A stretch of DNA of 64,000 nt from Methylobacterium durans. GTDB taxonomy: Bacteria; Pseudomonadota; Alphaproteobacteria; Rhizobiales; Beijerinckiaceae. The translations under genes and the position numbers were made by a program. Below are positions 40,718-49,869 of this stretch, piece by piece. How positions within the stretch are numbered: the first letter of the stretch is position 1; the number at the start of each line of letters is the position of its first letter. The stretch spans positions 310,001 through 374,000 of the forward strand of contig NZ_CP029550.1 in NCBI RefSeq assembly GCF_003173715.1. Reading direction: 5' to 3'. The notes beneath the pieces are model-generated. The model was not told where the DNA came from, did not search any database, and saw nothing but the letters and a program-made list of their open reading frames with translations.

Positions 40718-42173
40718 CGAACACCGAGGTCAGCACCTCGCCGCCGCGGTTGATCGAGACCTCCCACATATTCAGCGTGTTGCGGGTCACGCGCTCGAGG
40801 TCCTTCGTGCTCGCGATCGCGACCCCGTTGATCGCGACGATCAGGTCACCCTTCTGGAGGCCGGCCCGGCTCGCGACCGAGCCGTCCTCGACCGTCTGCA
40901 CCGCCACGCCCTCGCCGGGCAGATCGACCTGCATCTCCTCGGCGACCGCCGGCGAGGTGTTCACCAGCGTCGCGCCGAGGAACGGCGAGCGGGTCCGCAC
41001 CTTGAGGGCGTCGCGCGGGCGCGTCTCGGGGGCCGGCCCGAGCTTCACGGTCACCGCCGTGCGGCCGGTGCCGCGCAGCACGCCGAACTTGGTCTCGCCC
41101 GAGATCCCCTTGAGCGCGAAGCGGTAGCCGAAGGCTTCCGGGTCGTCGACGTTCTGGCCGTCGACGGACAGGATGAGGTCGCCGCGCTTCAGGCCGGCCT
41201 CCTCGGCGGGGCTCTTGGCCTGGAGGCTCGCCACCAGCACGCCGGTCGGCCGGTCGAGGCCCATGCTCTCGGCGATGTCGGGCGTCACGCTCTGGACGCG
41301 GGCGCCGAGCCAGGGCCGGCGCACGGTGCTGGCGCCGCCCTTGGCGGTCTCGACCACCGCCTTGACCATGCCGGCGGGGATGGCGAAGCCGATGCCGTGG
41401 CTGCCACCGGATTGCGAGTAGATCGCGGTGTTGATGCCGACGAGGCGTCCCTGCAGGTCGACGAGCGCCCCGCCCGAATTGCCCGGGTTGATCGCCGCGT
41501 CGGTCTGGATGAAGAACTGGTAGTCCGAGGAGCCAACCTGGGTGCGGGCGAGCGCCGAGACGATGCCCTGCGTCACGGTCTGGCCGACGCCGAACGGGTT
41601 TCCGATCGCCATCACGAAATCGCCGACCTCGAGGGTCTCCGAATCGCCGAAGGGCATCGGCACGAGGCCGCTGCCGGGGTTCTTGATCCGGACGACGGCG
41701 AGGTCGGTCCGCGGATCGCGCAGCACGATCGTCGCCTCGAACTCGCGACGGTCGGCGAGCGCGATGCGCACCTCGTTCATGTTGTCGATGACGTGGTTGT
41801 TCGTGATGACGAGGCCGGAATCGTCCACGATCACGCCCGAGCCGAGGGAGCGCTGCGCCCGGTCGCCCGGCATGCTCGGCCCGCGCCCGCGGCCGGGCTC
41901 CCCGAAGAAGCGGCGCATGAACTCGTCCATGGCGCTGGCACGCGCCTGGGGCCGTTTGTCGACATGCGAGGCGTAGACGTTCACGACCGAGGGCGCGGCC
42001 CTCTTCACCACCGGTGCGAAGGAGAGCTGCACGTCGCCCCGCGCCTGCGGCGCCGCCTTCGAGGGCGAGGCGTCCGGCGTCTTCATCATCTGCGCGGGCG
42101 CGGGCGCGGGCGCGGCGGAGAGGACGAGCGCGACCGCGCCGGCAAGGGCGAGCGGGACGGGCGAACGGTTCAT
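40710..42173 (-). CDS. degP: DegP/HtrA-type periplasmic serine endoprotease
   Basis: A 487-aa Do-like protease/chaperone for misfolded envelope proteins. A signal peptide (about 1-28, ending APAQ) leads to a trypsin-fold domain with the triad His in ITNNHVID, Asp in RTDLAVVRI and Ser in NPGNSGGAL. Two PDZ domains follow (about 285-375 with [21 protein letters not shown], and about 395-487 with [18 protein letters not shown]). Start: ATG at 42173. It is convergent with htpX, another envelope quality-control protease. Confidence 0.95.
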   Translation of the reverse strand: MNRSPVPLALAGAVALVLSAAPAPAPAQMMKTPDASPSKAAPQARGDVQLSFAPVVKRAAPSVVNVYASHVDKRPQARASAMDEFMRRFFGEPGRGRGPSMPGDRAQRSLGSGVIVDDSGLVITNNHVIDNMNEVRIALADRREFEATIVLRDPRTDLAVVRIKNPGSGLVPMPFGDSETLEVGDFVMAIGNPFGVGQTVTQGIVSALARTQVGSSDYQFFIQTDAAINPGNSGGALVDLQGRLVGINTAIYSQSGGSHGIGFAIPAGMVKAVVETAKGGASTVRRPWLGARVQSVTPDIAESMGLDRPTGVLVASLQAKSPAEEAGLKRGDLILSVDGQNVDDPEAFGYRFALKGISGETKFGVLRGTGRTAVTVKLGPAPETRPRDALKVRTRSPFLGATLVNTSPAVAEEMQVDLPGEGVAVQTVEDGSVASRAGLQKGDLIVAINGVAIASTKDLERVTRNTLNMWEVSINRGGEVLTSVFGG

Positions 42174-42322
42174 GCAAGGCTCCCGGAATGGAACGGCCCG
42201 CACCGGGCTCGACCGGCGGCCGTGAGGCGGCTTCCGGGCGCAGGATGCGGAGCGTCTGTCCGGGCTATTTAGCGCCGACAAATGCGGCGCGCGAGAGTCC
42301 GCGTGCCGGTGGCGCCATCGTT

Positions 42323-42348
42323 CCGGGCCCGCCGCGCGGCGGGCCCGG
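42323..42348. terminator. Perfect 26-bp GC palindrome after the phasin gene
   Basis: Two 13-bp arms (42323-42335 and 42336-42348) with no loop bases lie between the phasin end and the degP start. It is a probable terminator of the minus-strand phasin transcript, although there is no T run. Confidence 0.55.
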
Positions 42349-42383
42349 AGGACGCGGTACGGGTGGAGCGGCCCGGTTCCGGG

Positions 42384-43223
42384 TCAGCGCTTCGGCTGCT
42401 CGACGACCTTGCTCGCCTTGCGGGCAAGGTCGCTCCAGCAGGTCAGCGAGGCGTCGGCGACGCGCTGCATCTCGGCGACCTGCAGCCGGATCAGGTCGGC
42501 CGGCGACTTCGCCGAGCCGAGAGCCTGGAGGTGGCTCAGGGCGGCGGCGCTCTCGTTGCGGATGAAGGCGAGCACCGTCGCGTTCATGCCGCTCACGTCG
42601 ATCGACGGGGCCGAGAGGCTGATGTTGAGGAACTCGAAGGGGAGCTTGCGGGCGCCGGGCGCCGCCGCGGCCGCCTTCTTGACCTCCTTGCGGACCTCCT
42701 CGCGCACCGTCTCGGCCGCCTTCACGGCCACGACCGGCGGCGACTTGGCGGCGATCTCGACGGCGGCGTCGACGGCCTTCTTGGCGACCTCGACGGGCGC
42801 CGCCGCGACGGGCTTGCCCCCGAGGGCGGCCGAGAGCGGGGCCGCTGCGACGCTGTCGAGCAGCGTGCCCGCGGGCTTCGTCTCGACCGGGGTCGGCTTC
42901 GCGGCCGCTACGGGCTTCTCGGCCTGCTTCGGCGCTGGCTGGGGAGCGGCGGGCTTCGCGGGCGCCGCCTTCGATTCAGCCTGCGGCGGCTTGGCAGCGG
43001 CCTGCGGCGGCTTGGCAGCGGCCTGCGGCGGCTTGGCAGCGGCCTGCGGCGGCTTGGCAACGGCCTGCGGCGCCTCGGCGGACTTCGCGGCCGCGGGCTT
43101 GGCCGGCTCGTTCTTCGGCAGGGCGGACTTCACCGACCCCTTGTCGGTCGCCGCGCTCGCCACGGCGCGCGGTGCGCTCGGCCGGGCCGGGCGGGAATTC
43201 TTCTGTGTACGACGGTTCACCAT
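42384..43223 (-). CDS. Phasin-family protein with Ala/Lys/Pro repeat region
   Basis: A 279-aa protein. The C-terminal 95 residues (from about 185) look like a phasin_2 helix region: LPFEFLNISL, NATVLAFIRNESAAALSHLQ, SPADLIRLQVAEMQRVADAS. It probably coats polyhydroxybutyrate granules. The N-terminal half is Ala/Lys/Pro-rich, like PhaF/histone-H1-type tails that bind DNA. It has four copies of the unit KPPQAAA encoded by a 21-bp tandem repeat. The start MVNRRTQKN is basic. A second phasin gene lies just upstream on the same strand. Confidence 0.82.
   Translation of the reverse strand: MVNRRTQKNSRPARPSAPRAVASAATDKGSVKSALPKNEPAKPAAAKSAEAPQAVAKPPQAAAKPPQAAAKPPQAAAKPPQAESKAAPAKPAAPQPAPKQAEKPVAAAKPTPVETKPAGTLLDSVAAAPLSAALGGKPVAAAPVEVAKKAVDAAVEIAAKSPPVVAVKAAETVREEVRKEVKKAAAAAPGARKLPFEFLNISLSAPSIDVSGMNATVLAFIRNESAAALSHLQALGSAKSPADLIRLQVAEMQRVADASLTCWSDLARKASKVVEQPKR
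42980..43063 (-). repeat. 21-bp tandem repeat, four copies, in the phasin gene
   Basis: Units at 42980-43000, 43001-43021, 43022-43042 and 43043-43063. The first three are identical and the fourth has one base change. They encode the repeated PPQAAAK heptapeptide. Confidence 0.9.
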
Positions 43224-43365
43224 GTCTCTCCTCTCCTCAACTCCCCGCGGTCCCCAAATCCGCCCGGTCTGGCGAGCGGCGGGCCGACGTCAGCCTCCGG
43301 CCGACCTGAAAACGGGGCCTCGTCGAGGCGATTCAAGATGGTCCCGCCGTGCCTGGCGGGGTCGG

Positions 43366-43390
43366 GGCCCGGCCCGCGAGGGGCCGGGCC
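43366..43390 (-). terminator. Terminator hairpin after the small phasin gene
   Basis: A 10-bp GC stem (43366-43375 with 43381-43390, loop gcgag) lies directly beyond the stop of the minus-strand gene. Confidence 0.55.
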
Positions 43391-43403
43391 TGTCAGCCCG
43401 GAC

Positions 43404-43757
43404 TCAGCGGGCCGCGTTCTGCGCGAGGGCGCCGAGATCCTTGGCCTGGGCCTGGAGCGCGGCGAACTGGCTGCGCACGAACTCCGACTGCAGCTCGAAA
43501 GCCTCGCGGAAATCCTTGGTGCGCACGAGCTTCTGCGCGAAGTCGAAGGTCGCGTTGGCGTTCGTCTGGGCGTGGTCGAAGCCCTTCGCGACGGCGGCCT
43601 GGAGCGTGGTCTGGAAGGTCTGCGACGAGGACTGGACCTGATCGGCGGCCTTGATCGAGTTGGTGATCAGAGTGCCGACCGCAGTGCGCGCCTGATCGAC
43701 GGACTTCTCGGCGAAGTCGCGCAGCTCGCTCGGAATCTCGAAGGTCTGGGTCGTCAT
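43404..43757 (-). CDS. Phasin
   Basis: A 117-aa, almost entirely helical and amphipathic protein. Blocks are FEIPSELRDFAEKSVDQART, LITNSIKAADQVQSSS, NANATFDFAQKLVRTKDFRE and FELQSEFVRSQFAALQAQAKDLGALAQ. This is the canonical phasin_2 pattern of alphaproteobacterial PHB granule proteins. A palindromic TTGC/GCAA box lies about 70 bases upstream of the start. Confidence 0.93.
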   Translation of the reverse strand: MTTQTFEIPSELRDFAEKSVDQARTAVGTLITNSIKAADQVQSSSQTFQTTLQAAVAKGFDHAQTNANATFDFAQKLVRTKDFREAFELQSEFVRSQFAALQAQAKDLGALAQNAAR

Positions 43758-44057
43758 ATCGTCTCCTCGCGGATGGTTCGTCCGACGTGGCGCATGGGGC
43801 CGACGTCAACGACCGGACTTATGTTGCATTGCAGCAAAGAAGTCAACACGCCGATGGAACGAAACCTGACATCGGTCGACGTCTCTCAACTTCACTAGAA
43901 GCTGAGCGAGGCGCGGAGATTCAGCCTATGACGGCGCGGCGCCGGCCGTCAAATCCTGCGGCCGTCTCCTGTCAGTATCTTGCATTCATTTCACGCGATT
44001 GTCACCGATGGTACGGAGAATGGACGATCATTCGCGGTCACGGGCCCGGATCGAGGA
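43758..44057. other. Intergenic region between the phasin and glycosyltransferase genes
   Basis: About 300 bases. It holds the candidate PhaR box near 43830, moderately AT-rich DNA at 43960-44060 (ATTTCACGCG, TGTCACCGATGG), and no credible coding frame. Confidence 0.5.
43824..43837 (-). promoter_or_regulatory. Candidate PhaR-type operator upstream of the phasin gene
   Basis: TTGCATTGCAGCAA (plus strand) reads TTGCTGCAATGCAA on the gene strand. PhaR repressors of PHB-accumulating alphaproteobacteria bind TGC/GCA-based boxes at phasin promoters. Its place about 70 bases before the phasin ATG fits. Assignment by analogy only; no phaR gene is in the window. Confidence 0.45.
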
Positions 44058-45362
44058 TTATAGCCTCACGGCGAGATCCGGCTCCCGCGCCGGAGCGGGC
44101 GCAGCGGCTCCGCTCGCCGCGAATCGTGCCCCCTCCTGCTGCGGCGCACACAAATCTCCGCGAACGGCCCGTCCGTAGAGGGCGGCCAGCGCCACGCAAT
44201 GCGCGGCGAGCGAGAGGGGCGCCGACCAGTAGCGCGCATGCGCGGCGCGGCCGAGGCGCGCTACCGTTTCGTCGTCGCGAAGCGCCCGGAACGCGTCCGC
44301 GAGCGCGCCCGTCTCGGGCGCCACGACGTAGCCGGTTTCGCCGTGCCGGACCTTCTCGGCCGCGCCCGAGCGCTCCGAGGCCACGGCCGGGATGCCCGCG
44401 GCGAGCGCCTCGTAGACCGTGAGCGGACCCGTCTCCAGCCAGCGGGAGGGGGCTGCGACGGCCCGTGCCCGCGCCCGCAGGATCGCCTGGACCTCCGCAG
44501 GCCCGCGCCAGCCGAGGAGTTCGATCCCCTCCTGTCCACGCAGGCGCTCCGCCAGCGGGCCGGAGCCGATGAACAGGGCCGGCAGGCCCGCCTCCCGCGC
44601 CGCCGCCGCCACGAGGTCGGCGCCCTTCTCCTCCGTCATTCGCCCGACATAGGCGACGGCATCACCCCGCTCCGGCCGCGCCGGCGCCGCTTGGGCCACC
44701 GCGACGGGATTGTCGACACGGTGATGGCTGGCGGCGAGGCCTGCAAGCATCGGGCCCATCCGAGCGAGAGAGGCGTCGCAGACATGGACGAGGTGCAGGC
44801 GGCTGCCGCCCGCGACCCTGCGGAGTGCCGCCGTGCGCCCGGTTCGGACGAGCTTGTGGGCGCGGCTGCGCGCGTCGCACGGCGCCGCGAGGCAGGCGGC
44901 GGACATCGGCCTCAGGCCGCAGGGCTCGTTCCGGTCGAATCGGTAATAGACGCCGTTCGGGCAGGCCAGGAAGTAATCGTGCAGCGTGACGAAGACGGGG
45001 ACGCCCCGACCGAGGAGGATCGGGAAGACGCTCGGCGAGAGGGAGCGCGTCCATTGGTGGAGATGGAGACAGTCGGGCGGCACCGGCAGCCCGTCGAGGG
45101 CGGCGGCGAGGCGCCGCGCCGCCGCGCCGTGCCAGATGCCGGCGGAGGCCGCGGCCAGCGCCGGACGGCTCCAGATGTCGGGCAGGTCGAGGGCGATCCG
45201 CCTGAGGCGCGGATGGTCGAGGAGCGGGTCTGCCGGCCCCTTCACGCCCTGGATGAAAGTGACGTCGTGGCCCGCATCGGCGAGGCCCCGCGCCGATTCC
45301 ACGGCGACCTTCTCGGCGCCCCCGCTCGGCACGGCGAACTCGGCCAGGATGACGACGTGCAC
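44058..45362 (-). CDS. Glycosyltransferase, GT4 family
   Basis: A 434-aa GT-B fold enzyme. The N-terminal donor/acceptor domain begins MHVVILAEFAVPSGGAEKVA. It has a central HDYFLACPNGVYYRFDR with several Cys (CGLRPMSAACLAAPCDAR). The C-terminal domain has VAYVGRMTEEKGADLV and the nucleotide-sugar site LTVYEALAAGIPAVASE. The EX7E Glu lies at the start of that last motif. It probably builds a cell-surface polysaccharide; sugar unknown. It is head-to-head with a clearly related gene. Confidence 0.92.
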   Translation of the reverse strand: MHVVILAEFAVPSGGAEKVAVESARGLADAGHDVTFIQGVKGPADPLLDHPRLRRIALDLPDIWSRPALAAASAGIWHGAAARRLAAALDGLPVPPDCLHLHQWTRSLSPSVFPILLGRGVPVFVTLHDYFLACPNGVYYRFDRNEPCGLRPMSAACLAAPCDARSRAHKLVRTGRTAALRRVAGGSRLHLVHVCDASLARMGPMLAGLAASHHRVDNPVAVAQAAPARPERGDAVAYVGRMTEEKGADLVAAAAREAGLPALFIGSGPLAERLRGQEGIELLGWRGPAEVQAILRARARAVAAPSRWLETGPLTVYEALAAGIPAVASERSGAAEKVRHGETGYVVAPETGALADAFRALRDDETVARLGRAAHARYWSAPLSLAAHCVALAALYGRAVRGDLCAPQQEGARFAASGAAAPAPAREPDLAVRL

Positions 45363-45415
45363 GGCGAGCCCTTCGTCCGACGACGTCCGCAGAGCGTCTC
45401 GGGCGTCCGCTCACG

Positions 45416-45447
45416 ATTTACCCGCAATCAACTGCCGTCCGGTAAAT
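45416..45447. promoter_or_regulatory. Inverted repeat between two divergent glycosyltransferase genes
   Basis: ATTTACC (45416-45422) and GGTAAAT (45441-45447) form a 7-bp dyad with 18 bases between arms. It sits in the 120-base gap shared by both starts and may be a common operator or overlapping promoters (inference). Confidence 0.35.
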
Positions 45448-45482
45448 AAGGGGACAGCTTCCGGCGCCGGGATGGTCTCGCC

Positions 45483-46756
45483 TTGCACGTCGTACTCGTC
45501 GCCGACCACGCCTTCGTCAACGGCGGACAGGCCAAGGTCGCGATCGATTCGGCGCTCGGCCTCTCCGCCCGCGGCCACCGGGTGACCTATTTCGCGGCGG
45601 TGGGCCCGGCCGATCCCCGCCTCGCGGCGTCCGGCATCCGCGTCGTCTGCCTGAACCAGGACGACATCTCGACCGCCCGCAGCAAGCTCGCCTTCGCGCT
45701 CCAGGCGATCTGGAACCGCACGGCCGCCCGCCGCCTCGCCGAGGTGCTGCGGCTCGCCGACCCGCGGGACACGATCGTGCACGTCCACGCCTTCGCCAAG
45801 GCGCTCTCGCCCTCGATAGGGCTGGCGCTGCGCGAGAGCGGCCTACCCCTCGTCTACACGATGCACGAGTTCTTCCTCGTCTGCCCGAACGGGGGCTTCT
45901 ACGAGTATCCGGCGGCCCGCATCTGCCACCGCACGCCGTTGTCGCGGGATTGTCTGACGACGCATTGCGACGCCCGCTCCTACCCGCGCAAGCTCCTGCG
46001 CGTGGTTCGCCACGCCGGGCTCGCCTCCGTCGCGCGTCTGCCCGAGCTGTTCCGCCACGTCATCACGATCAGCGACCTGCAGGAGCGGACGATCGTGCCG
46101 CATTTGCCGCGCACGACCGTCTTCCACCGGGTCGCCAACCCGATCTCGGTGCCGGACGCGCCCGTCCGCCCGAAGGCCGGCGCCGACTTCCTGTTCGTCG
46201 GCCGGATCTCCGCCGAGAAGGGCGCGCCGGTCTTCGCCGAGGCCGCGCGCCGCGCCGGGATCCGCCCCGTCTTCGCGGGCGACGGCGAGCAGGCGGCGGA
46301 ACTCGCCGCGCGCTATCCGGAGGCCGTGATGCTCGGCTGGCAGGGCCCGGCGGCGATCCAGGACCTGATGCGCTCGGCCCGCGCCCTCGTCTTCCCGAGC
46401 GTCTGGTACGAGGGGCAGCCGCTCACCGTCTACGAGGCGCTGGCCTGCGGCACGGGCGTGATCGTCAGCGACGCCTGCGCGGGCCGCGAGGCGGTGGAGG
46501 ACGGGGAGACCGGCTTCTGGTTCCGCTCCGGCGACCCGGAGGCGCTGGCGGCCCATCTGCGCCGCCTCGCCGACGACGACCTCGCCGACCGGACGGGGCG
46601 CGCCGCGCACGACCGCTACTGGGCGGCCCCCTCACCCGCGACGCGCATCTCGACCGGCTGGCGCTCGTCTACGACGCGGTGATGCGGGAGGCGGTCGCCG
46701 CCCGCCTCGCCCAGGCGCCGGCCTCCCGCATGGCGTTCCCGCACCCGGTGCGCTGA
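45483..46756 (+). CDS. Glycosyltransferase, GT4 family (frameshifted near the C-terminus)
   Basis: A paralogue of the divergent neighbour, with the same plan. It has MHVVLVADHAFVNGGQAKVA at the start, then MHEFFLVCPNGGFYEYPAAR, CLTTHCDARSYPRKLL, FLFVGRISAEKGAPVFAEA and LTVYEALACGTGVIVSD. The start codon is TTG at 45483. The frame breaks at the C5 run at 46627-46631. Adding one C gives YWAAPLTRDAHLDRLALVYD and a 424-aa protein ending at 46756, close to the length of its paralogue. The break is probably an assembly deletion. Confidence 0.88.
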
Positions 46757-46884
46757 CGCGAAGAACGGAAGACCTCCCGGACGGGAGCGGCGGGCGGCCC
46801 GCGGATGCGGAAACACCCGCCCGCGCTTCGCGTTGACGGAGATCGGCACCGGCCCGGTGCCTTCCGCGTCCGAGGAGTGCCACG

Positions 46885-47070
46885 ATGGCCGAGACCAACC
46901 CGAAGCCACCCGACGGGCAGGCGAAACCCGGCTTCCAGCAGGACAGCGCGAAGCCCGGCGACAAGCAGAATCCCGAGAACCGTCAGGAGGCCATGAACGA
47001 GCGCCTGGACGAGGCGCTGGAGGAGACCTTCCCCTCAAGCGATCCGGTCTCGGTGAAGATCACGAAGTAG
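46885..47070 (+). CDS. Small conserved hydrophilic protein
   Basis: A 61-aa acidic protein whose end, LDEALEETFPSSDPVSV, is a motif seen in many small alphaproteobacterial proteins of unknown function. It has no signal peptide or cysteines and is probably intrinsically disordered. A perfect terminator follows 40 bases after the stop, which supports a real single-gene unit. Confidence 0.85.
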   Translation: MAETNPKPPDGQAKPGFQQDSAKPGDKQNPENRQEAMNERLDEALEETFPSSDPVSVKITK

Positions 47071-47110
47071 CCGCCCGAGCGGCGACCTGCCGACGAGCAG
47101 CCGACATGAC

Positions 47111-47147
47111 GGAGCCGGGACCCGAGGGCCCCGGCTCCTTCCTTTTT
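47111..47147 (+). terminator. Rho-independent terminator after the 61-residue protein gene
   Basis: A 9-bp stem (47111-47119 with 47130-47138) is followed by TTCCTTTTT. It lies between convergent genes. Confidence 0.8.
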
Positions 47148-47158
47148 CTCACGCAGGC

Positions 47159-48841
47159 TCAGGCGGTCTCGAGCAGGCGCCGGGCGATGACCTGGGCCTG
47201 GATCTCGGCCGCACCCTCGAAGATCGAGAGGATGCGCGCGTCGCAGAGGATGCGGCTCACCGTGTATTCCAGCGCGAAGCCGTTGCCGCCGTGGATCTGC
47301 AGGGCGTTGTCGGCGGCCGCCCAGGCGACGCGGGCGCCGAGCAGCTTCGCCATCCCCGCCTCAAGGTCGCAGCGCTTGCCCTCGTCCTTCTCCCGGGCAG
47401 AGAAGTAGGTGAGCTGGCGGGCGATGTTGATCTCGACCGCCATCATGGCGAGCTTGTCGGCGACGCGGGGGAAGTTCACCAGCGCCTTGCCGAACTGCAC
47501 CCGCTCCTCGGCGTAGCGCAGGCCGACGTCGAGGGCCGATTGCGCCACGCCGATGGCGCGGGCCGCCGTCTGGATGCGGGCCGATTCGAAGGTCTGCATC
47601 AGCTGGGCGAAGCCCTTGCCCTCGACCTCGCCGAGGAGGTTCGCGGCCGGCACCTCGAAATTCTCGAAGGCGAGCTCGTACTCCTTCATGCCGCGGTAGC
47701 CGAGCACCTCGATCTCGCCGCCCGACAGGCCCTGGACCGGGAACGGATCCGCGTCCGAGCCGCGGGGCTTCTCGGCGATCAGCATCGAGAGGCCGCGATG
47801 GCCCTTCTCCTCGGGCTTCGTGCGCACCAGCACCGTCATGATGTCGGCCCGCACGGGGTGGGTGATCCAGGTCTTATTGCCCGAGATCTTCCAGGTCTCG
47901 CCGTCCTTCACCGCCTTGGTGCGGAGCGAGGCGAGGTCGGAGCCCGTGTTCGGCTCGGTGAAGACCGCGGTCGGCAGGATCTCGCCGGAGGCGAGCTTCG
48001 GGAGGAAGCGCTGCTTCTGCTCCTCGGTGCCGCCGCACAGGATCAGCTCGGCGGCGATCTCGGTGCGGGTGCCGAGCGAGCCGACGCCGATATAGGCGCG
48101 CGACAGCTCCTCCGAGACCACGCACATCGAGATCTTCGGCAGGCCCATGCCGCCGTATTCCTCGGGGATCGTCAGGCCGAAGACGCCGAGCTCGGCCATC
48201 TTCTCGATGATCTCCATCGGGATGTAGGCGTTCTCCCGGTGCCACTCCTGCGCCTTCTCCACCACCTCGGCCTTGCCGAAGCGGCGCATCTCGGTACGGA
48301 TCGCCTCCATGTCCTCGTCGAGGCCGGAATCGCCCACCGTCGCCGAGCCGCCGCCGTCGCGGATCCGCGCCACGAGCGCGGCGCGGTGCTCGGGCGTGTT
48401 GCCCTCCGCGATCATCGCCTCGATGGCGCCGGTACGGAACTGGGCGAGTTCGCGGGCCGAGAGGCCGAGCGAGGAGGTCGGGCGCACCATCTCGCCCTGG
48501 CTCATCGGGATGCCGCCGAACATCTGGTCGAGATACTCGCCGACGCCGATCCGCACGAGGAGCGTCTCGGTCTCGCCGAGGCGGCCGGCCGCCTCGAGGT
48601 TCGCGGCGTAATGGGCGAGCTCGCGCACCGCCTCGCCGTAGGTCGCGAGCCAGGCGAGGCCGTGGGCGGCGTGCTGCTCGGTCTCGAGCTTGGCGGCATC
48701 GAGCTTGCCCTCGGGCGACAGGACCCGGGCGCGGACGCGGCGCGTCGCCTCGGCGACGAGTTTCTTGGCGTCCTCGGCCGCTTCGCGGCTCAGCGAGACG
48801 AGGTCCTGCGGCGCGGGCGAGAGGGCGGGTGAGGCTGACAT
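47159..48841 (-). CDS. mcd: Methylsuccinyl-CoA dehydrogenase
   Basis: Mcd oxidises (2S)-methylsuccinyl-CoA to mesaconyl-CoA in the ethylmalonyl-CoA pathway of acetyl-CoA assimilation. The protein is 560 aa. About 150 N-terminal residues absent from ordinary acyl-CoA dehydrogenases mark the Mcd subfamily. The catalytic core then has FGLTIPEEYGGMGLPKISMC, AVFTEPNTGSDLASLRTKA, KISGNKTWITHPVRADIMTV, QIHGGNGFALEYTVSRILCD and IFEGAAEIQAQVIARRLLE. Start: ATG at 48841; a TTG two codons upstream is possible. The adjacent genes are not pathway partners; pccB lies 16 kb away. Confidence 0.92.
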   Translation of the reverse strand: MSASPALSPAPQDLVSLSREAAEDAKKLVAEATRRVRARVLSPEGKLDAAKLETEQHAAHGLAWLATYGEAVRELAHYAANLEAAGRLGETETLLVRIGVGEYLDQMFGGIPMSQGEMVRPTSSLGLSARELAQFRTGAIEAMIAEGNTPEHRAALVARIRDGGGSATVGDSGLDEDMEAIRTEMRRFGKAEVVEKAQEWHRENAYIPMEIIEKMAELGVFGLTIPEEYGGMGLPKISMCVVSEELSRAYIGVGSLGTRTEIAAELILCGGTEEQKQRFLPKLASGEILPTAVFTEPNTGSDLASLRTKAVKDGETWKISGNKTWITHPVRADIMTVLVRTKPEEKGHRGLSMLIAEKPRGSDADPFPVQGLSGGEIEVLGYRGMKEYELAFENFEVPAANLLGEVEGKGFAQLMQTFESARIQTAARAIGVAQSALDVGLRYAEERVQFGKALVNFPRVADKLAMMAVEINIARQLTYFSAREKDEGKRCDLEAGMAKLLGARVAWAAADNALQIHGGNGFALEYTVSRILCDARILSIFEGAAEIQAQVIARRLLETA

Positions 48842-48966
48842 GGGCAATCTCTCGGACTGGAAGGTATTGGGCTCATTATAGGCAGGACGAGCATGACAAT
48901 AGAGGTTTTATGTCGCTCTCCCCGCCTGAGAACCCATGAATTCATTATACTTTCGGCCGGCCCGCT

Positions 48967-49869
48967 TCAGGCCCGGCTGGCGATGGCGACGCCGGCCGCC
49001 GCGACCGCCATGCCGGCGAACTGGACCGGGCTCAGGGTCTCGCCGAACAGGGCGAAGGCCATCGCGGCCGAGACCGGCGGCACCAGGAAGAGGAGCGAGG
49101 CGACCCCCGCCACCGCCCCGCGCCGGATCAGCCAGAGCAGCAGCAGGATGCCGGCCACCGAGTTGACGAGGATCGACCACGACAGGCCGAGCCAGAAGGC
49201 GGGCACGTTGCGGACCTCGCCCGCCTCGAAGGCGAGCGCCATCGGGATCGTCAGGAGGGCGGCGCCGACGAACTGGACGGAGGCGTTGGTGACGAGGTTG
49301 GCGCCGGCCGCCGTCCGCTTCTGCCAGAGGGTGCCGAGCGTCATCGCGGCCATCGCGCCGAGGCAGGCGGCGAGCGCGACCACCGGGATGCCGGAGGCGT
49401 CGGCGGCGCCGACCTTCGGGGCGAGCACGAGCCCCGCCCCGACGAAGCCCGCGCCGATGCCGAGCCAGCGGCGGCGGCTGACGAACTCGCCGAGGACGGG
49501 ACGCGCCAGCATCGCGGTGAGCAGCGGCTGCAGGCTGCCGACGAGGGCGGCGATGCCGGCCGGCAGGCCCCGGTGGACCGACCAGAACACGCCGGCCACG
49601 TAGAAGCCCTGCATCAACACGCCCGCCACCAGGGCGTCGCGCCAGCCCGCCCGTCCCTGCGGCCAAGGGGCCCGCATCAAGAGCGCGAGCGCCGCCAGAA
49701 CCAGGGCGACGCCCGTGACGCGGATCGCCACGAAGGTCAGGGGCTCGGCGTAGGGCGCCACGAAGCGGGCCGCGACGAAGCCGGTCGCCCAGATGACGAC
49801 GAAGAGGCTCGGCACGAGCGGGGCGAGCCTGCGGCCGGCCTCGGACGACGCGGGTGGATTCTCGGGCAT
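48967..49869 (-). CDS. EamA/DMT-family transporter
   Basis: A 300-aa inner-membrane protein with ten predicted helices in two EamA repeats (about 15-145 and 160-295). Blocks include PSLFVVIWATGFVAARFVAPY, LVGSLQPLLTAMLARPVLGE and FLVPPVSAAMAFALFGETLS. These are drug/metabolite exporters; substrate unknown. Start: ATG at 49869, with an alternative at 49902. Confidence 0.92.
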   Translation of the reverse strand: MPENPPASSEAGRRLAPLVPSLFVVIWATGFVAARFVAPYAEPLTFVAIRVTGVALVLAALALLMRAPWPQGRAGWRDALVAGVLMQGFYVAGVFWSVHRGLPAGIAALVGSLQPLLTAMLARPVLGEFVSRRRWLGIGAGFVGAGLVLAPKVGAADASGIPVVALAACLGAMAAMTLGTLWQKRTAAGANLVTNASVQFVGAALLTIPMALAFEAGEVRNVPAFWLGLSWSILVNSVAGILLLLWLIRRGAVAGVASLLFLVPPVSAAMAFALFGETLSPVQFAGMAVAAAGVAIASRA

